64,000 bases of DNA, from the NCBI GenBank assembly GCA_045123185.1, contig JBGVIL010000020.1, positions 30,127-94,126 on the forward strand. Reading direction: 5' to 3'. The notes under the pieces were generated by a model. That model was not told the DNA's origin. It saw only the letters and a list, made by a program, of their open reading frames with translations, and did not search any database. This document shows positions 36,865 through 46,399 of this stretch, in pieces (the stretch's first letter is position 1; every line of letters starts with the position of its first letter). The DNA is from UBA1231 sp045123185 (GTDB taxonomy: Bacteria; Bacillota_I; Bacilli_A; ML615J-28; CAG-313). A program made the position numbers and the translations under genes.

Positions 36865-38064
36865 TCAAAATTGTCTATTTATTTTAACAAACAAATCAGC
36901 ATTTTCTAATATTGAATTATCAACTTCTATGATAAAAAAATGATATGTTAAGACTGTAAGTACGCCATATCCTGCAAAAGTAACAGAAATAGTCATAGTA
37001 TTGTTTTCTACTACTTTGACAACTTCTTCAAAAAACATTGATGAACCAGTTACACCAATAAATAAAATTAATGATTTATTTTCAAAATCGTACGTTCTGT
37101 AATAGTCAAAGTATTCATTAAAATAACTATGTTTAATTAATCTTTGCCAAGTATCTATAATAATTGGATCGTCATAACCTGAAATATCTGTTAAATTTGT
37201 AGAAACAAAATACTTATACTCTGGAACATCATATTGATTAGTAATATTAACATCATTATGAACGACTTCAATATTATTCGCCATATTTAATATTTTATTA
37301 TCAACCTCTATTATACATATATAACCAGTTTCATCTTTATATGTTTCCAAGCTATTTACATTTATTATTAAATTATTGCCTTCAACAATTGTATTAATAA
37401 AAATATCATTCTCTTTACTTTTAGCATTTAGATAAAGTATGATTATGCTATTTAATTGAAAAAATTCTTCAGTATATTTCAAATTTCTAATATTTTTATA
37501 TTCATCCAATGAATGTTCTGAAATATACTCATGATATTCATCATAAGTTCTTGTACATTGAACCATTCCGTTATAATAACCATATCTACCATGAATATTT
37601 TGAACATGTGTTGTTGTATCATCAATATTGTTTTTTATTTCAATATCGTTTAAAATTATTTGAATATTATTAAATTTATCTATATAACGATTGTCAAATT
37701 CTATCAAAAATAACATTGTAGAATTATATTTTGAATTACTATTATTTGTTTCAAAATCAAGAACTAAAGTGTTATTTTCAATTTTAAAGTATCGATATTC
37801 ACAATTATCTGTACTAACTTTTGATAAGTAAACAACTACCAAAAAATTATTTTCAAAATATTCTAATTCATATTCGTTTGGTAATTGATTTGCTAAAATA
37901 AAATTGCTATATGTTCCATGTGATAAAATAACTTCTGTTGATCCATTAAGTTCTTCGTTATAAGTTACATTATATGATTTATGTTCAAAAATTCTACTAT
38001 TACTACATGAAGACAATACACCAACTAAAATCATAAGTAAATAGAATTTCATTAACTTTTTCAT
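36865..38064 (-). CDS. lipoprotein with three repeats of a PrcB-like beta domain
   Basis: 399 residues with lipobox LVGVLSSC, so exported and lipid-anchored at Cys 20. Three homologous units of about 100 residues follow, each with a strand like NSIIILYLN / KSLILFIGV / NFLVVVYLS, then VEGNNLIINV-like, then IIEVDNKILNMANNI-like. The third ends in a loop (GYGVLTVLTYHFFIIEV) that recalls the PrcB family found beside proteases. It starts 3 nt after the subtilase gene, so it may bind, inhibit or assist that protease. The family assignment is my inference. Confidence 0.55.
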   Translation of the reverse strand: MKKLMKFYLLMILVGVLSSCSNSRIFEHKSYNVTYNEELNGSTEVILSHGTYSNFILANQLPNEYELEYFENNFLVVVYLSKVSTDNCEYRYFKIENNTLVLDFETNNSNSKYNSTMLFLIEFDNRYIDKFNNIQIILNDIEIKNNIDDTTTHVQNIHGRYGYYNGMVQCTRTYDEYHEYISEHSLDEYKNIRNLKYTEEFFQLNSIIILYLNAKSKENDIFINTIVEGNNLIINVNSLETYKDETGYICIIEVDNKILNMANNIEVVHNDVNITNQYDVPEYKYFVSTNLTDISGYDDPIIIDTWQRLIKHSYFNEYFDYYRTYDFENKSLILFIGVTGSSMFFEEVVKVVENNTMTISVTFAGYGVLTVLTYHFFIIEVDNSILENADLFVKINRQF

Positions 38065-38067
38065 TAT

Positions 38068-40047
38068 CTATTTTACCTCCGGATTATTCAAATCATAAAA
38101 TAACAATGTTCCTTGTAAATAAGAATTAACATCTTCATTTACCAAGACAATTACACCGTTTGAGAGTATATAACTTCCATTCTTTGATCTTAATGTTATT
38201 TCATTCATAATACCAATTCCACTACTAAATCCTATTTCTGCTAAACCATTACATAATATGCATTTGTTAGTACCCTGAATGACAGCATGACCTTCCGTTT
38301 GAAATATATTACAACAACACAATTTTTTATGCATTCTGTTATTGTTCCATAAATATCTACAACAGTATTCATGATTGTGCAATTGAACATTCATTTCTAT
38401 ATAATTATTTTGTACATTATTATCAGAATATACTATTATATAATATGTACCCAAAGACAAATTTAAATATATTTTAGTAAGATTGCTAACGCTATTTGTA
38501 TGAGTATGTATATCAATTAAGTTTAAATTTTCATCCAAAATAAACACATTTATATTTAAATCACTTGTTATTAGAATATCATATAAATTTAAATTATTCA
38601 CATTTATTTTTAAAATTTTATTTTTATCATGAAAATTAGAACCATTATTTTCTATTACAGTTTCGTAATATAAATTTTCATTAAGTATAAAAGAGTTATT
38701 ACTTATGTTTTGTTCTAATAATGCTTTAACGCTTCCAAGAATATTAATTTTTTTTACGTTCATTGATTCAGAATTTAAATCCAAATTATTTAAAGTCATC
38801 TCATGATCAATAGCGTTATCTAATATTAAATTTTTTAAATCATGAATAGAAAGATTAGAGTTTATCGACATTAACATCGCACATAAACCAGTAACAATTG
38901 GTGCAGCCATTGATGTTCCACTTTTATATGAATAACTGTCCGAATTTGTACTATAAACATTTTCTCCAATTGCATATATATCTACATTTTGTTGCCCATA
39001 ATTTGAAGAATAATTTCCTAATAATTGATTATCGATATTATTATTTACCCATCTTGAACCATCCCTAGCAATAGCACCAACACATATTATATTATTTAAA
39101 TTTAAACAGGCTGGATAAAATAGTTGTGTATCTATATTATATCCGTTATTTCCTGATGAACAAATAAAAATACCATTATATTCTGATATAACTTCTTCTA
39201 GTAAACGGTAATCTATATACTCTTTAAGCCATCCACCACTAAAATTTAATATTTTAATTTTTTTAAATTCTGCGTACTTTATTGCTGATATAAAATAGGA
39301 AGAATCAATTTCTCTATTATTTGTAACTTTTAAAGAAACAAGTTGAATATTAGGAGTGATTCCAGAGGTGTGATTATTTTCATTGTAATCAGCAGCAATT
39401 ATTCCCGCAACATGAGTACCATGACCATATGTATCAATCAACGCTGTTGAATCTTCTGAATTACTAACAGTAAAATCTTTGCTCAGTTGAGTATCAATTG
39501 AATTTGTTAATTTTGGATGACTACCATTAATTCCTGAATCTATTATTCCAACTTTTACTTCTGATGATCCAGTGGTTATATTCCAACATTGAATAAGATT
39601 TAATTCATCAATAAACCATTGTCCGTCATTTGTACCTATTGTAGGCATATTTGGATCAATTTGATTGTTTAAAATGTAGTTTGGTTCCGAATATAAAACA
39701 TCTGATCTATTATTTAATTTTTCAATAGCTTCTATTACATAGCTTTTAGATGAGTTTTCTAATTCAATACATAAAATTCTATTACATTTTTCATCCCTTT
39801 TTTCAGAATCATAACTTATTTCAGTCACATTATTACAATCTATTTCATTAAAATCATATTCAGTATAAGTTTTATAATTAATTAAGGGATCATTTTTTAA
39901 TACAACAATTACTTTATCATCAGCAAAATTTATATTATTAATATTAGATTTTAAATAAGATAAATTTGATTGTTGAAAAGAAGTAATACTGTTCAAATTA
40001 ATTATTAACAAACAAAATAAAACTATTAAAAATATTTTTTTTATCAT
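38068..40047 (-). CDS. secreted subtilisin-like serine protease (S8 family)
   Basis: 659 residues. A signal peptide (MIKKIFLIVLFCLLIINLNS), an inhibitor-like propeptide (residues ~25-125, ending NNRSDVLYSEPNY), then the catalytic domain with Asp in VGIIDSGINGSHP, His in YGHGTHVAGIIAAD, Asn in ICSSGNNGYN and Ser in SGTSMAAPIVTGL. A beta domain (~450-560) follows, then a Cys/His-rich tail (HEYCCRYLW, LCCCN, KCILCNG) that resembles degenerate copies of the HxH..CxCG module in the other exported proteins here. Paired with the following lipoprotein gene. Confidence 0.92.
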   Translation of the reverse strand: MIKKIFLIVLFCLLIINLNSITSFQQSNLSYLKSNINNINFADDKVIVVLKNDPLINYKTYTEYDFNEIDCNNVTEISYDSEKRDEKCNRILCIELENSSKSYVIEAIEKLNNRSDVLYSEPNYILNNQIDPNMPTIGTNDGQWFIDELNLIQCWNITTGSSEVKVGIIDSGINGSHPKLTNSIDTQLSKDFTVSNSEDSTALIDTYGHGTHVAGIIAADYNENNHTSGITPNIQLVSLKVTNNREIDSSYFISAIKYAEFKKIKILNFSGGWLKEYIDYRLLEEVISEYNGIFICSSGNNGYNIDTQLFYPACLNLNNIICVGAIARDGSRWVNNNIDNQLLGNYSSNYGQQNVDIYAIGENVYSTNSDSYSYKSGTSMAAPIVTGLCAMLMSINSNLSIHDLKNLILDNAIDHEMTLNNLDLNSESMNVKKINILGSVKALLEQNISNNSFILNENLYYETVIENNGSNFHDKNKILKINVNNLNLYDILITSDLNINVFILDENLNLIDIHTHTNSVSNLTKIYLNLSLGTYYIIVYSDNNVQNNYIEMNVQLHNHEYCCRYLWNNNRMHKKLCCCNIFQTEGHAVIQGTNKCILCNGLAEIGFSSGIGIMNEITLRSKNGSYILSNGVIVLVNEDVNSYLQGTLLFYDLNNPEVK

Positions 40048-40104
40048 ATATATTTCCTTTTAATTTTTCAGTACTGCCTTTAATTGTACAATACAAAAAT
40101 ATTA

Positions 40105-40926
40105 TTAATTACTTATCTTTACTTTATATGTCGTAACATCAGTTACTTTTTCTCCATCAATATGAAGAGTAAGAGGAATGTTACTTGTTACTTCAATTGT
40201 TTTACCAGTATAAACAATAAATGATTCAGTATTTTCTAAATGATTCTTTTTAAAGATTTTAGAAAATAATTTTAGTGCTTTTAACTTAGATTTTTGTGTA
40301 AAAACAATTAAAGAAACATCACCAGTAGTTCTGTCTTGTAATGGCGATAGCATCATTCCACTACCGTTGTATCTACCTTTCATACAAGACGCAAACCATA
40401 CATTTGAATGAACATATGTTTTTCCATCAACAATAATTGTGGTATTAAAAGGTTTAGTTTTTAAAATACCTCGTTTTCCAATTTTTTTATAATCAACTTT
40501 TTTATTTTCTTTTTTTAGTTTATCTTCCATTAAACAACAATATCCGTCTAAACCAAAACCAATACCATTAATAAAATATTTATCTAATTCTTTAACTTCA
40601 ACTTTTGGAAGATTATTAATATATGGATTTAATAATACTTCATCATCATACTTTTCAATATCATTAATAAAGTCATTCGCATGACCATTTGTTCTTAAAT
40701 ACACATTGTTTTTAAGTAAAATATCATCAATTGCGTTAACAAAATAATTTACTGTTCCATCTCCACCAACTAGCACAATTTCATCATCTTCTTTTAAAGA
40801 GGAAACAAATTCTTCATGATTGAATACATCAGTTTCAATAACTTCACATGTAGTAGGATCTAACTTATCTAGAAATTCTGGTCTATTTTTATTTTTTGAT
40901 AATGGGTTATATAAATAGTACTTCAT
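40105..40926 (-). CDS. diacylglycerol kinase-like lipid kinase
   Basis: Predicted ATP-dependent lipid phosphorylation (DagK/YegS family). 273 residues from the ATG at 40926 (AAGGAG site). NPLSKNKN at the start, VLVGGDGTVNYFVNAID as the nucleotide-binding loop, and GFGLDGYCC and SGMMLSPLQDRTTGDVSLIV in the C-terminal domain. The usual PxGTxND element appears as RTNGHANDF, keeping Asn-Asp but not the Gly-Thr. Substrate (diacylglycerol, undecaprenol or sphingoid) unknown. Confidence 0.8.
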   Translation of the reverse strand: MKYYLYNPLSKNKNRPEFLDKLDPTTCEVIETDVFNHEEFVSSLKEDDEIVLVGGDGTVNYFVNAIDDILLKNNVYLRTNGHANDFINDIEKYDDEVLLNPYINNLPKVEVKELDKYFINGIGFGLDGYCCLMEDKLKKENKKVDYKKIGKRGILKTKPFNTTIIVDGKTYVHSNVWFASCMKGRYNGSGMMLSPLQDRTTGDVSLIVFTQKSKLKALKLFSKIFKKNHLENTESFIVYTGKTIEVTSNIPLTLHIDGEKVTDVTTYKVKISN

Positions 40927-40958
40927 ATTTTTCTCCTTCTTACATACCATCTTGCATT

Positions 40959-40988
40959 ATTATACCACTTTATTATGTTGTTTTACAA
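40959..40988 (-). promoter_or_regulatory. promoter of the lipid kinase gene
   Basis: TTGTAA (40983-40988), 18 bp, TATAAT (40959-40964) on the minus strand. Confidence 0.6.
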
Positions 40989-41010
40989 GAAAAATATATA
41001 TTTAACAAAA

Positions 41011-41032
41011 AAGGGTCAGTATACTGACCCTT
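41011..41032 (-). terminator. terminator of the hydrogenase operon
   Basis: AAGGGTCAGTATACTGACCCTT, a perfect 22-bp palindrome after the stop at 41038, followed by TTTTT. Confidence 0.8.
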
Positions 41033-41037
41033 AATTA

Positions 41038-42813
41038 TTATTCTTCATTTTTTGGAAAACGAACTTTTCCAGAATATGTAGTATGTAATAATTCATGTGC
41101 TTTATGAGAATTTGGTTTACCTAAATATTCTTTGTATAAAGCTTGAATTTGTGTGTTATTGTGAGATTGACGTAAAGCTTGTCTTTCATCTTCAGAATAT
41201 AAAGCTTGTGCACGTAATTCTTTGTAAGTATCTAAGATGTTAGTATCTTCATTTGGTAAGAACATTGGTTTAACAAATGGTTGTCCACCACCATTGATAC
41301 ATCCACCAGGACAACCCATGATTTCGATAAATGTATATGGACTATTTCCTTCACGGATTTGGTCTAATAATACTTTAGCGTTTTTCATACCACTAGCGAT
41401 TGCAACTTTTAATTCTTTACCAGCAATTTCAAGACTAGCTTCTTTTAATCCTTTCATACCACGAACAGCTTCGAATTTGATAGCTTCGTGTTCTTTACCA
41501 GTTAGTACATAGTATGCAGTTCTTAAAGCTGCTTCCATAACACCACCAGTAGTACCGAAGATTACACCAGCACCTGTGTATTCACCCATAATGTCTTGGT
41601 CAAATTCTTCATCAGGAAGTTTGTTGAAGTTAATACCAGAACGTTTGATAAGTTTAGCAAGTTCACGAGTAGTTAAAACTGCATCAACATCTCTGATTCC
41701 ATCAACTTCCATTTCTTTACGATCTTTTTCATATTTTTTAGCTGTACAAGGCATGATTGATACAACGAAAATATTCTTTGGATCAATACCTTGTTTTTCA
41801 GCAAAGTATGATTTAATAATAGCACCTTGCATTTGGTGAGGAGATTTACAACTTGATAAGTGGTCTAATTGATCTGCATAATAGTATTCAGCATAGTTAA
41901 CCCAACCTGGTGAACAAGAAGTGATCATTGGTAATACACCATTGTTTTCAATTCTTGATAAAAGTTCAGTTGCTTCTTCCATGATTGTTAAGTCAGCAGC
42001 GAAGTTAGTATCATAAACTCTGTCGAATCCAAGTCTCTTTAATGCTGCAACCATTTTACCAGTTACAGGAGTACCAATCTTCATACCGAATTCTTCACCT
42101 AAAGCAGCACGAACAGCTGGAGCTGTTTGAACAACTAAATATTTACCAGCTTTTTTAGCTTCGTCAATTAAGCTAATTTCTGATTTTTCCATTAGTGCAC
42201 CTGTTGGACAAACGTTAACACATTGACCACATAAGATACATGGAGATTCACCGAATGAACGGTTTTCAGCTGGAGATACGATAGTATTGAAACCACGTTT
42301 TTCAAATCCTAAAATACCAGTTCCGTGAGCAGATACGCATCTTGCAACACATCTACCACAAAGGATACATTTAGAAGTATCACGAATGATTGATGGAGTT
42401 AATTGATCAATTGTAACTGGTGTTTTAGCACCTTGGAATTTACCTTCTCTTGCACCAGTGATTTGGGCAACGTATAGTAATTCACAGTGACCGTTTTTGT
42501 CACATTGTTGACAGTTTTGATTATGGTTAGAAAGTAATAATTCAACACTTGCACGACGAGCTGCAGTTGCTTTTGGAGTAGAAATTTTAATTTCCATTCC
42601 TTCTGCTACAGGATATACACAAGATGCAACAAGTCCTCTTGCACCTGTAACTTCAACTAAACATACACGACAAGATGCTAAACTACATTCACCATGATTA
42701 AAAGCACAAAGAGATGGAATTTCATAACCACATTCTCTTGCGGCTTCAAGAATTGTTAAGCCTTCTTCAACTTGATAAGAATGACCTTCGATTTTAATAT
42801 TTACTAATGCCAT
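41038..42813 (-). CDS. hydA: [FeFe] hydrogenase catalytic subunit (HydA) of a trimeric NAD-linked enzyme
   Basis: Produces or oxidises H2 in the cytoplasm. 591 residues: a [2Fe-2S] domain (CAFNHGECSLASCRVC, ~36-51), a His-ligated [4Fe-4S] site (HNQNCQQCDKNGHC, ~97-110), two [4Fe-4S] sites (CILCGRCVARC; CILCGQCVNVCP), then the H-cluster domain with TSCSPGW (298-304), MPCTAKKYE (Cys 356) and EIMGCPGGCINGGGQP (Cys 501, 505). TSCSPGW differs from the textbook TSCCPGW at one of the adjacent cysteines; I recall it in related clostridial enzymes. With the next two genes it should form an NADH/ferredoxin-dependent, possibly electron-bifurcating complex. Confidence 0.93.
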   Translation of the reverse strand: MALVNIKIEGHSYQVEEGLTILEAARECGYEIPSLCAFNHGECSLASCRVCLVEVTGARGLVASCVYPVAEGMEIKISTPKATAARRASVELLLSNHNQNCQQCDKNGHCELLYVAQITGAREGKFQGAKTPVTIDQLTPSIIRDTSKCILCGRCVARCVSAHGTGILGFEKRGFNTIVSPAENRSFGESPCILCGQCVNVCPTGALMEKSEISLIDEAKKAGKYLVVQTAPAVRAALGEEFGMKIGTPVTGKMVAALKRLGFDRVYDTNFAADLTIMEEATELLSRIENNGVLPMITSCSPGWVNYAEYYYADQLDHLSSCKSPHQMQGAIIKSYFAEKQGIDPKNIFVVSIMPCTAKKYEKDRKEMEVDGIRDVDAVLTTRELAKLIKRSGINFNKLPDEEFDQDIMGEYTGAGVIFGTTGGVMEAALRTAYYVLTGKEHEAIKFEAVRGMKGLKEASLEIAGKELKVAIASGMKNAKVLLDQIREGNSPYTFIEIMGCPGGCINGGGQPFVKPMFLPNEDTNILDTYKELRAQALYSEDERQALRQSHNNTQIQALYKEYLGKPNSHKAHELLHTTYSGKVRFPKNEE

Positions 42814-42831
42814 ATTATGATTCCTCCCTTA

Positions 42832-44697
42832 TTATTTCTTAATGATTGCTTTAAATCTACATGCTGATTCACATAGACCACACTTGATACACTTGTTTTG
42901 ATCGATAACATATACTTCTTTACCAGGTGTTCCTGAAATAGCTCCTACTGGACAGTTACGAGCACATAATGAACATTTCTTACAAAGTTCTGGAACAACA
43001 TAGTATTGAGTTAGTTTCTTACAAATATGTGCAGGACAAGTTTTATCAACGATGTGTGCAATATATTCATCTTTAAATTGTTTCATTGTAGATACAACTG
43101 GGTTAGCAGCAGTTTGTCCTAAACCACATAATGAGTTAGCTTGAACTGTGTATGATAATTCTTCAAGTTCAGCTAAGTCTTCCATAGTACCTTTACCTTC
43201 AGTAATCTTATCTAAGATTTCTAACATACGTTTAGTACCGATACGACATGGAGAACATTTACCACATGATTCATCACAAATAAATTCCATATAGAATTTA
43301 GCAACGTCAACCATACAGTTGTCTTCATCCATTACGATAGCTCCACCAGAACCCATCATTGAGCCAAGTGCCACTAAGTTATCATAATCGATTGGAGTAT
43401 CTAAGTCTTTTGCTGTTAAGCATCCACCTGATGGACCACCAGTTTGAATAGCTTTAAATTGTTTACCATTTGGAATACCTCCACCGATATCATAGATTAA
43501 TTCGCGAAGAGTTGTTCCCATTGGAATTTCAACAAGACCTACGTTATTAACTTTACCACCAAGGGCAAATACTTTTGTACCTTTAGATTTTTCAGTACCA
43601 ACAGATGCAAATTCTTCTGCACCATTTCTTAAGATGTAAGGAACACAAGCAAGTGTTTCTACGTTATTGATAATTGTTGGTTGTCCCCATAAACCTTTAA
43701 CAGCTGGGAATGGTGGACGAGGACGAGGCATACCACGTTTACCTTCAATTGAGTTTAATAATGCTGTTTCTTCACCACAAACGAATGCACCAGCACCTAA
43801 ACGAATATGAACGTCGAAGTTGAATCCTGATCCTAAAATATTTTCACCAAGTAGACCTAATTCTCTAGCTTGTTTGATAGCCATTCTTAAACGATCTACA
43901 GCGATTGGATATTCAGCACGTACATAGAAGTAACCATTTTGAGCACCAATTGCATAACCAGCAATAGCCATACCTTCGATAACAGCTAATGGGTTACCTT
44001 CTAAGATTGAACGGTCCATGAATGCACCTGGGTCACCTTCGTCACCGTTACAAACTACGTATTTTTCATCACTCTTAGAGTTTAATGCAAATTGCCATTT
44101 TCTACCAGTTGGGAAACCACCGCCTCCACGACCACGTAGACCTGATTTTAAAACTTCATCAATAACTTCTTGTTGAGTCATTTTTAAAGCTTTTTGAAGC
44201 CCAACATAAGCACCATCACCTAAAGCTTCATTAATGTCTTCAGGATTGATTGTTCCACATCCATGAAGTGAAACACGTTTTTGTTTTTTGTAGAAGTTAA
44301 TATCTTCTTGTTTTTGTACTTTTTCACCAGTAGTTGGATCAACGTATAATAATCTTTCAACAATTTGTCCACCTAAAATATCAGTGTTGAAAATTTCTTC
44401 AACATCTTCAGGTGATACACCACGATATAGTGTATCTTCTGGGAAAATTTTAACGAATGGCCCTTGGCTACAGAAACCAAAGCATCCAACTTTATTTACA
44501 GTTACTTTATCTTGTAAATTATTTTGTTCAATTAAAGCTTCAAATTTAGCTAAGATTTCTAATGAGTTACTTGAAATACATCCAGTACCACCACAGATAA
44601 TAATAGCACGTTTTCCACCTTCACCATTAAATTTCTTTTCTAAGCATGACTTACATGAAGAAATCTTTGTTGCTAATTCTTGTTCAGTTCTAATCAT
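42832..44697 (-). CDS. hydB: hydrogenase NADH/FMN subunit (HydB, NuoF-like)
   Basis: 621 residues. An N-terminal thioredoxin-like [2Fe-2S] domain (ICGGTGCISS ... GCFGFCSQGP), a NuoF core with the NADH/FMN loop GLRGRGGGGFPTGRKW and acidic NGDEGDPGAFMDR, the N3-type [4Fe-4S] site ESCGKCSPCRIGT, and two C-terminal ferredoxin clusters (CKKCSLCARNCPVGA; CIKCGLCESACRFKA). This is the standard HydB layout of trimeric hydrogenases. It shares one base with the preceding hydC stop, so the two are translationally coupled. Confidence 0.94.
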   Translation of the reverse strand: MIRTEQELATKISSCKSCLEKKFNGEGGKRAIIICGGTGCISSNSLEILAKFEALIEQNNLQDKVTVNKVGCFGFCSQGPFVKIFPEDTLYRGVSPEDVEEIFNTDILGGQIVERLLYVDPTTGEKVQKQEDINFYKKQKRVSLHGCGTINPEDINEALGDGAYVGLQKALKMTQQEVIDEVLKSGLRGRGGGGFPTGRKWQFALNSKSDEKYVVCNGDEGDPGAFMDRSILEGNPLAVIEGMAIAGYAIGAQNGYFYVRAEYPIAVDRLRMAIKQARELGLLGENILGSGFNFDVHIRLGAGAFVCGEETALLNSIEGKRGMPRPRPPFPAVKGLWGQPTIINNVETLACVPYILRNGAEEFASVGTEKSKGTKVFALGGKVNNVGLVEIPMGTTLRELIYDIGGGIPNGKQFKAIQTGGPSGGCLTAKDLDTPIDYDNLVALGSMMGSGGAIVMDEDNCMVDVAKFYMEFICDESCGKCSPCRIGTKRMLEILDKITEGKGTMEDLAELEELSYTVQANSLCGLGQTAANPVVSTMKQFKDEYIAHIVDKTCPAHICKKLTQYYVVPELCKKCSLCARNCPVGAISGTPGKEVYVIDQNKCIKCGLCESACRFKAIIKK

Positions 44698-45185
44698 TAG
44701 TTAGCTCCTCCTAATTTGCGATATTCATCAACAATTTTTGGTACATCTGCAATTGCAACTTTTGGATAAACTTTACCATTAATTGTAAGAGCAGGCGCGA
44801 TACCACAAGCACCGATACAACGTAATGCATCTAGTGTGAATAGACCGTCTTCAGATGTTTCACCTGGTTTAATATTTAAAAGTTCTGAGAATTTGTCAAT
44901 AACTTGTTGAGAACCTTTAACGTAACATGCAGTTCCTAAACATACACCAATAACGTATTTTCCTTTTGGAGTTAATGAGAAGAAAGAATAGAATGTTACT
45001 ACACCATAAATTTCTGCTACAGGAATACCTGTTTTTTCAGAAATTAATTCTTGAACATCAAGTGGAATATATCCGAATTCTTTTTGAATCGCACTAAGGA
45101 TCATCATTAGTGGAGTTCTTTCATCTTGATATCTTTCAATGATTTCATTAATTTGCTTTACAGCATTTGCACTTAAATGAGCCAT
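44697..45185 (-). CDS. hydC: hydrogenase NuoE-like [2Fe-2S] subunit (HydC)
   Basis: 162 residues from the ATG at 45185 (TGGAGG site); a longer frame to 45254 includes the promoter. A thioredoxin-fold subunit with the four cluster cysteines in CLGTACYVKGSQ and CIGACGIAPA. First gene of the hydCBA operon; carries electrons between the flavin subunit and the rest of the complex. Confidence 0.93.
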   Translation of the reverse strand: MAHLSANAVKQINEIIERYQDERTPLMMILSAIQKEFGYIPLDVQELISEKTGIPVAEIYGVVTFYSFFSLTPKGKYVIGVCLGTACYVKGSQQVIDKFSELLNIKPGETSEDGLFTLDALRCIGACGIAPALTINGKVYPKVAIADVPKIVDEYRKLGGAN

Positions 45186-45236
45186 ACTTACCTCCATATT
45201 TACTATAAATTTATTTGCATAAATCGCTCGCTTATT

Positions 45237-45265
45237 ATTATACCAAAATAACACTTTTTTTGCAA
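45237..45265 (-). promoter_or_regulatory. promoter of the hydCBA operon
   Basis: TTGCAA (45260-45265), 17 bp, TATAAT (45237-45242) on the minus strand. No clear Rex-type palindrome was seen beside it. Confidence 0.8.
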
Positions 45266-45320
45266 GTCGATAATTAAATGTTTTTTAATTTGGAAAATAT
45301 TACATCCTACAAAAATAAAA

Positions 45321-45347
45321 AAAACAAAACTATAAAAGTTTTGTTTT
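45321..45347 (-). terminator. terminator of the rsmB-rlmN-rsgA-rpe operon
   Basis: An 11-bp stem (AAAACAAAACT / AGTTTTGTTTT) with a 5-nt loop, followed by TTTTTTTA on the minus strand, after the gene ending at 45364. Confidence 0.75.
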
Positions 45348-45363
45348 AGGAAAAATTTGCTTA

Positions 45364-45759
45364 TTAAATTTCTGAATGAGCCGCAATATAATCAAGAAAA
45401 ATTTCATGATGAATTGGTGTTAATCTTAACTTGCAAATTTCATCAATTGTATAAAATCCGGCATTACGACTTTTAGGAATTTTATAATTTGGTGATATCT
45501 TACATATATATGAATGAGTCACAACTTCGATTGAAAGTTGAGAGTATGGAACCTTTACAAACTCAACTATATCTGTAATTTCTGCTTTTAATTTTTGTCT
45601 TACTTTTTCTTTTAAAAGATCTATTGCTTCATCAAAATTGAAGGCCGGAAAAGTGATAAAATTCCAAAGATCATATATATTATCTTTGTTATCATGTTCA
45701 CAATAAATCTTGTCACCATCAACTATTAATCCGCATATCACATTAATTTGTCTTTCCAT
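45364..45759 (-). CDS. Nudix-fold-like protein with degenerate Nudix box
   Basis: 131 residues. Strand pattern and ends resemble small Nudix hydrolases (INVICGLIVDGDKIYCEH; the closing helix LTPIHHEIFLDYI). The expected G-x5-E-x7-REUXEEXGU box is replaced by FNFDEAIDLLKEKVRQKLKAEI read across residues ~42-63, lacking the conserved Glu-Glu. Either it is not a hydrolase or my assignment is wrong. One base after rpe in an operon. Confidence 0.45.
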   Translation of the reverse strand: MERQINVICGLIVDGDKIYCEHDNKDNIYDLWNFITFPAFNFDEAIDLLKEKVRQKLKAEITDIVEFVKVPYSQLSIEVVTHSYICKISPNYKIPKSRNAGFYTIDEICKLRLTPIHHEIFLDYIAAHSEI

Positions 45760-45760
45760 T

Positions 45761-46393
45761 TTATCTTATTTTATCGATAGCTGTTTGATAATCACTACTT
45801 GAAAAAACATAACTCCCCGCAACAACTATTTCACAGCCAACCCCTTTCACTAATTTTGCTGTTTGTTCGTTTATTCCGCCATCTACTTCAATTAGATATT
45901 TATAGTTAAATACTTTCTTCTTATTCACTAAATACTCTATTTTTGATAGGGCAGATTCCATAAATTTTTGTCCACCTTTTCCAGGTTCAACACTCATTAC
46001 AAGTACTAAATCTAAATAAGGTAACATTTCATCAAGTACTCGAACATCAGTACCTGGCTTAATTGAAAGTCCAATTAGACAATCATCTTTTTTATTTTTT
46101 AAATATTCTAAAATATTTTCTTTCGTTTCGGCTTCATAATGAAATGTTAAATATGTTGTGTATGGAACATATTTATGAAGCTCTTTAAGTGGATCTTTAA
46201 TCATTAAATGTGTATCAAAGATTTTGTCACTCTTAATTGTTTTAATAAACTGTTCGTCAAATGTTTTGTTACTAACAAAGTGTCCATCCATTACATCAAG
46301 ATGAATGTACTCTGCGTCTGTTTGATTTAATTTATTGATTTCTTCTTCTTTTCTAGAAAAATCCATTGATAAAATTGATGGAGAAACTTTCAT
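45761..46393 (-). CDS. rpe: ribulose-phosphate 3-epimerase
   Basis: Interconverts ribulose-5-P and xylulose-5-P in the pentose phosphate pathway. A 210-residue TIM barrel. Catalytic and metal residues lie in KVSPSILSMDFSR, IHLDVMDGHFVSN, DTHLMIKDP, LTFHYEA, LVMSVEPGKGGQKF and IEVDGGINEQTA. Translationally close to rsgA (7 nt), the usual Firmicute order. Confidence 0.95.
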   Translation of the reverse strand: MKVSPSILSMDFSRKEEEINKLNQTDAEYIHLDVMDGHFVSNKTFDEQFIKTIKSDKIFDTHLMIKDPLKELHKYVPYTTYLTFHYEAETKENILEYLKNKKDDCLIGLSIKPGTDVRVLDEMLPYLDLVLVMSVEPGKGGQKFMESALSKIEYLVNKKKVFNYKYLIEVDGGINEQTAKLVKGVGCEIVVAGSYVFSSSDYQTAIDKIR

Positions 46394-46399
46394 TTTAAA

